A DNA stretch of 64,000 bases. Source: Nemophila menziesii (Eukaryota > Streptophyta > Magnoliopsida > Boraginales > Hydrophyllaceae). The notes below the pieces were generated by a model. That model saw only the letters and a list, made by a program, of their open reading frames with translations, did not search any database and was not told the DNA's origin. The first letter of the stretch is position 1. Each line of letters begins with the position of its first letter. Position numbers and translations under genes: made by a program. The DNA lies in NCBI GenBank assembly GCA_029959085.1, contig JARWIR010000005.1, positions 746,501 through 810,500 of the forward strand. Direction: 5' to 3'. Positions 60,721 to 64,000 of the stretch are shown here, one piece after another.

Positions 60721-61949
60721 CTTGGCGCCCAACTGAACCCGGACAGTTATATCTGAATCATCCCAAATGAGCCAAATTCCATCTTTATAACATTCTAAAT
60801 CTACCTGAATCGAATTATCCTTGCATAACAAGTTAATGACTTTATCCGCTGTTACTCACTCCACTTATTCTCGGTTCACAATTATTGACAACCACACATT
60901 TTGACTCAACATCATTTCTCTCATGGCGCGACAAAATTTTGTATTCGCGGCTCCATGACCGTTCTAAACAAGGATGTTTAGGGGTCGCTTAAAATTTCCC
61001 CAATTATTAACTGAAACTTTTAGCGTACACATTAAATAACTAATTGGAAAGTCAGGACGGGAGAAAATACCCGAGGTTACTGTGAGCGTGTGGACTTCTC
61101 CACATATTCTTGTAACGTGTTTAGCACCTGGCTTTCCAACATCTGGTGGTCATCCTCATCATTCTCTAGATTCACAACTGTCGCGGCGAGTAATCTGTCT
61201 GGCGGCTCCTGGTCTGCATTATTTTTATTCTGCATCTGTACCATGTCAACTCTTGCTTGAGATGTAAACATTCTGCATGTACAGTAGCTTCCATTAGTCC
61301 ATAATCTTCATTAGCATCGGACCCTATATTTTTATTAATATCAAAACAATCTAACATTTACTTTCTGGTTCACCACAACCTCAATCAAGCCTTCCTCTTC
61401 AACAATATTCTGCTCAGCCGCTTTATTTTCCCCATAATTAACAATAACCCATACAACTTTGTTCAAAATAGTCACACGGATACCCTTCTTGTTATTCTTA
61501 TACCCCTTTATTTTATTATCCAAGCTTGCCAAAAAATTCCGAACTTCCAATACAGTAGATAGAGTTTTTTGTTACTCGAAGTTTGGCGTCTCGACAATTC
61601 GATGTCCCCTCGCTACCCCTGATTTTTCCATTGCTCCCACACCTTTTCCTTTACTTCCACTTGTTTTAGTTCCATGAGTAAATAATTTTGGCTGCTCATT
61701 AGTAGTTACATTTTCTTCATCAACCCGCAAGGCCTCAAATCTTGTTCCTAAACCTTTTGGAAAGTTTTTTTCGGTGTATTGTACGAATTGGACGTATTAC
61801 CTCTCCCATTCTCACGATTTCCCCTCCTTACGGTCATCCACTTGTCATATTTCTCAGTGGGAGGTGACGTATTACCCTCGCTAGGCCGCAGATTAATATT
61901 ATCTTGAATTATAACACCCAGAATATTAACGTTACCGTTACCGTGACCA

Positions 61950-62125
61950 TTAGGGGAAATTTTCCTTGCGATGACCGAATTTACCACATTCGAATGATAT
62001 AAGGTGCAACCCCTCATACTCGACCTTGGATATTTCCGAACCAATTCTTACTTCTGGCCCCAACGGATTGACTAGATCGATCTCAATTGCCAGTCGCGCG
62101 TAGTTTCCCTTTTATATCCTCTTAG
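61950..62125 (-). pseudogene. LINE gag-like region with broken zinc knuckle
   Basis: ARLAIEIDLVNPLGPEVRIG is followed by YEGLHLISFECGKFGHRKEN. Compared with the usual ICFxCGxxGHxxxxC, the first Cys is Ser and the last is Phe, so two zinc ligands are lost. Confidence 0.75.
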
Positions 62126-63130
62126 TCAGTGGATCGATTTTGACTGTGCGCCCAATCTTATCACCTATTTTCCTCAGAATTTAAGGCGTACAATTCTGCA
62201 TACCGGCTTTTGATATTCACGCCCATGTTGTAGTAGTAGTTATGGAGTGTGTAGCCGCATTAAACGCAGGTGTCCATTCCCTCACAATTAAATAGTGGTC
62301 AAGCACCATCCACAGACCTCCGGTTATAGAAAATTAAAATCCTCGTGTTCCACAAACTTTATCATGTAGTACCCATGCCCACACATCAACTAATTCAATT
62401 AACCCCACATAAGTTAAAATTTGACGGAGTTTAGTAGATACGTAAGGGAATCCAACCTCCCTCTTAAGTAATCGTACTACCACGGTGTTTCTCCAGAGCT
62501 TAACACCTTCTTGTTTTTCTTCTATATTTTTAAGTATTGTTGGAATATTATTTGTACTCTCCAGCACATCATCTTCTATAAGGTCTCCAACTCCAAAACC
62601 TCCTTCTCTTCACTGTGTTTCCCGACCCTCAGCTCCTTGTCAACGATCATTATAGGGATTACCGAGTTATTACCCGTCACAGAGCTTTTCTAGCCCCCCA
62701 GCTTGAGACCAGGATTTGAAGTGTGTTTCACAGTTACACTATTTTGAGGCTTCATACTGTTTGGTGAAAGTGCAGCTGTTGCAGGTATGGCATTCCTAGA
62801 CAAAGTTGACATGCTATCGTTTACAGACCTTGCCCTTTTGTTGTTTCTTATTTCCTCAATAACAATATGTAGTGCAGGGAATTCCTCTTTTTCATGTTCT
62901 TCCATCATGGTCTCTTCCTTGTTCGTTATCATGAGTACGTTATTTCCTGGTAATAATGGTGGTGATTCACCGAGAGCCGACGGTTGTAGTGTTTCCATAG
63001 TCGTCAGCGAACGTGTGCGTAGGTTGTTAGGGCCTCCTATCAGTGCAGAGTTTTTTATTGGATTTTTCTTATATTGATGACATTTTTTGTTAATGATATA
63101 TATTATTACTCTATAGGTAAACAACAAAAA

Positions 63131-63715
63131 TGTCGTCTAAAAAAAACCAAAAATAAAAGGAAAGAAACAAACGATGAAAAAAAAATAAAAGAAGAAAAAT
63201 AAAATAAAAAACACTAAACATTTTAAAACATCAATAAAAAACTCTAAGCCACAATCATTCTCTTTCATCAAATATAATAATATTTAATTTCAAAACCATA
63301 ATGCCACATATAAGGTTAGTTTACCCAGGTTTTTCCCGTATCTAATGCTAACTTGACTTCATCACAATTTAGCATCATCTTATTTAATGGCATAACACCT
63401 TTGTAAGGTGGATTTGTGTTACATAGAGAAATGATGGCAAAACATGGTTCGATAGTCAAACATGGTATTGTTTGGACCAAAAGAAAAGTAAAAAATGATA
63501 TTGAATGTGTTGTGATAGATGTCGAAAACAAATTTACATGTTGGCCGTATAAATATCAAAATACAAAATTTTCAAACTAATTACAAAATTGCGTTGGTCT
63601 TTAATTAAGTTGAGTATTTGTTGTTTAGTTGGTTAAATCATGTGTTTGGATTTCGTTTTTGGTACTTGCATATAATTTTGTACTTAAATTATTATGAAAT
63701 ATAAAAATATATATG
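63131..63715. other. AT-rich spacer, no gene recognised
   Basis: Includes an A-rich stretch at about 63140-63215 beside the LINE 5' end. Confidence 0.45.
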
Positions 63716-63902
63716 ATGATAAACGAGTTTTGGTTATTCAGTTTCATTTTTATCAAAAACAATAACCTAACAGTTTTAACTATCGGTTACACTTTTCAAA
63801 ACCACAACATAATGGTTTTATCTATGGTTATATAACTAGTTTTTAATATGTTCAGTTATCATTGATTTGAATTTTATCCGTAACCATATCCAATCCTAAT
63901 AG
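63716..63902 (-). mobile_element. hAT-like repeat related to 43381-43560
   Basis: The minus strand runs ATTAGGATTGGATATGGTTA, then AACCATAGATAAAACC, AGTGTAACCGATAGTTAAA and GAATAACCAAAACTCG, collinear with 43381-43560. It is a second genomic copy of the element containing the LTR retrotransposon. Confidence 0.6.
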
Positions 63903-64000
63903 TCGCAACACCAACCGGTCCACCAGATCTACAGCCGCCACACATAGGAACTTTTGGGCATTGTCGAATTTGAGGACTTTCTTGTGTACTAGAACCAGTA

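Larger units (their letters stand above)
56880..63130 (-). mobile_element. Decayed L1-type LINE retrotransposon
   Basis: Reading on the minus strand from 63.1 kb: DUF4283-type gag region (WRNTVVVRLLKREVGFPYV, about 62.5 kb; ARLAIEIDLVNPLGPEVRIG near 62.07 kb), degenerate zinc knuckle, a linker, endonuclease (FSAVYANPYY, VSWLVVGDFNQVG, about 60.5-60.7 kb), reverse transcriptase (CQGDPLSPYIFIICMERLS near 59.05 kb; FFDDDLILF near 58.93 kb), zf-RVT domain and C-terminal RNase H. Many frameshifts and stops mean no complete ORF remains. The 3' end abuts a (TA)n tract; target duplications were not found. Confidence 0.9.

Overview
This window looks like AT-rich nuclear DNA of a eudicot plant. Genes are spliced, with long AT-rich introns. 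The two intact protein genes belong to plant families (an At3g05675-type BTB/POZ protein and a BEL1-like TALE homeodomain factor). The rest is dominated by plant transposable elements. The species cannot be named from the sequence. No rRNA gene, tRNA gene, bacterial operon or CRISPR array was seen.

Layout. 0.3-1.9 kb: an intact two-exon BTB/POZ gene on the plus strand. 2.6-11.0 kb: two gene-like modules facing each other, the right one containing the 3' end of an S-adenosylmethionine decarboxylase (SAMDC) gene. They enclose about 4.5 kb of degenerate repeats built on short palindromes (GGGTATACACCC, GGGCATACACCC). 11-23 kb: mostly repeats, with a Stowaway MITE, a CACTA end, a small two-exon coiled-coil ORF, another inverted-repeat element, a second motif-array element, a tRNA-like SINE and LINE RNase H scraps. 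23.05-30.5 kb: a complete five-exon SAWTOOTH-type BELL gene on the minus strand, whose first coding intron starts with GC instead of GT. 31-39 kb: SINEs, microsatellites, a 30-bp minisatellite, 1.25 kb of (GGTTAA)n telomere-like DNA and a GC-rich module followed by a GGGTACAGCCC array. 39.95-41.55 kb: a Pack-MULE with TIRs of about 235 bp carrying the 5' part of a PPR gene. 43.05-50.9 kb: a very young 6.9-kb LTR retrotransposon without pol (1.39-kb LTRs differing at four bases, perfect 5-bp target duplication), nested in a hAT-like element beside a pectate lyase pseudogene. 51.6-53.6 kb: one more element with motif arrays on both sides. 54.9 kb: a MULE-type MITE with a perfect 9-bp target duplication. 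56.9-63.1 kb: a decayed L1-type LINE on the minus strand.

The two intact genes are unrelated and not obviously co-regulated. The most unusual theme is recurrent architecture. At least five unrelated gene-like modules, often built from captured host-gene pieces, are adjoined by an array of one short, mostly palindromic motif, and the motif differs from element to element. Whether these are one class of chimeric element or transcribed structured RNAs is inference. Reading frames, splice sites and target duplications were worked out by eye; all family names come from motif recognition without a database search.
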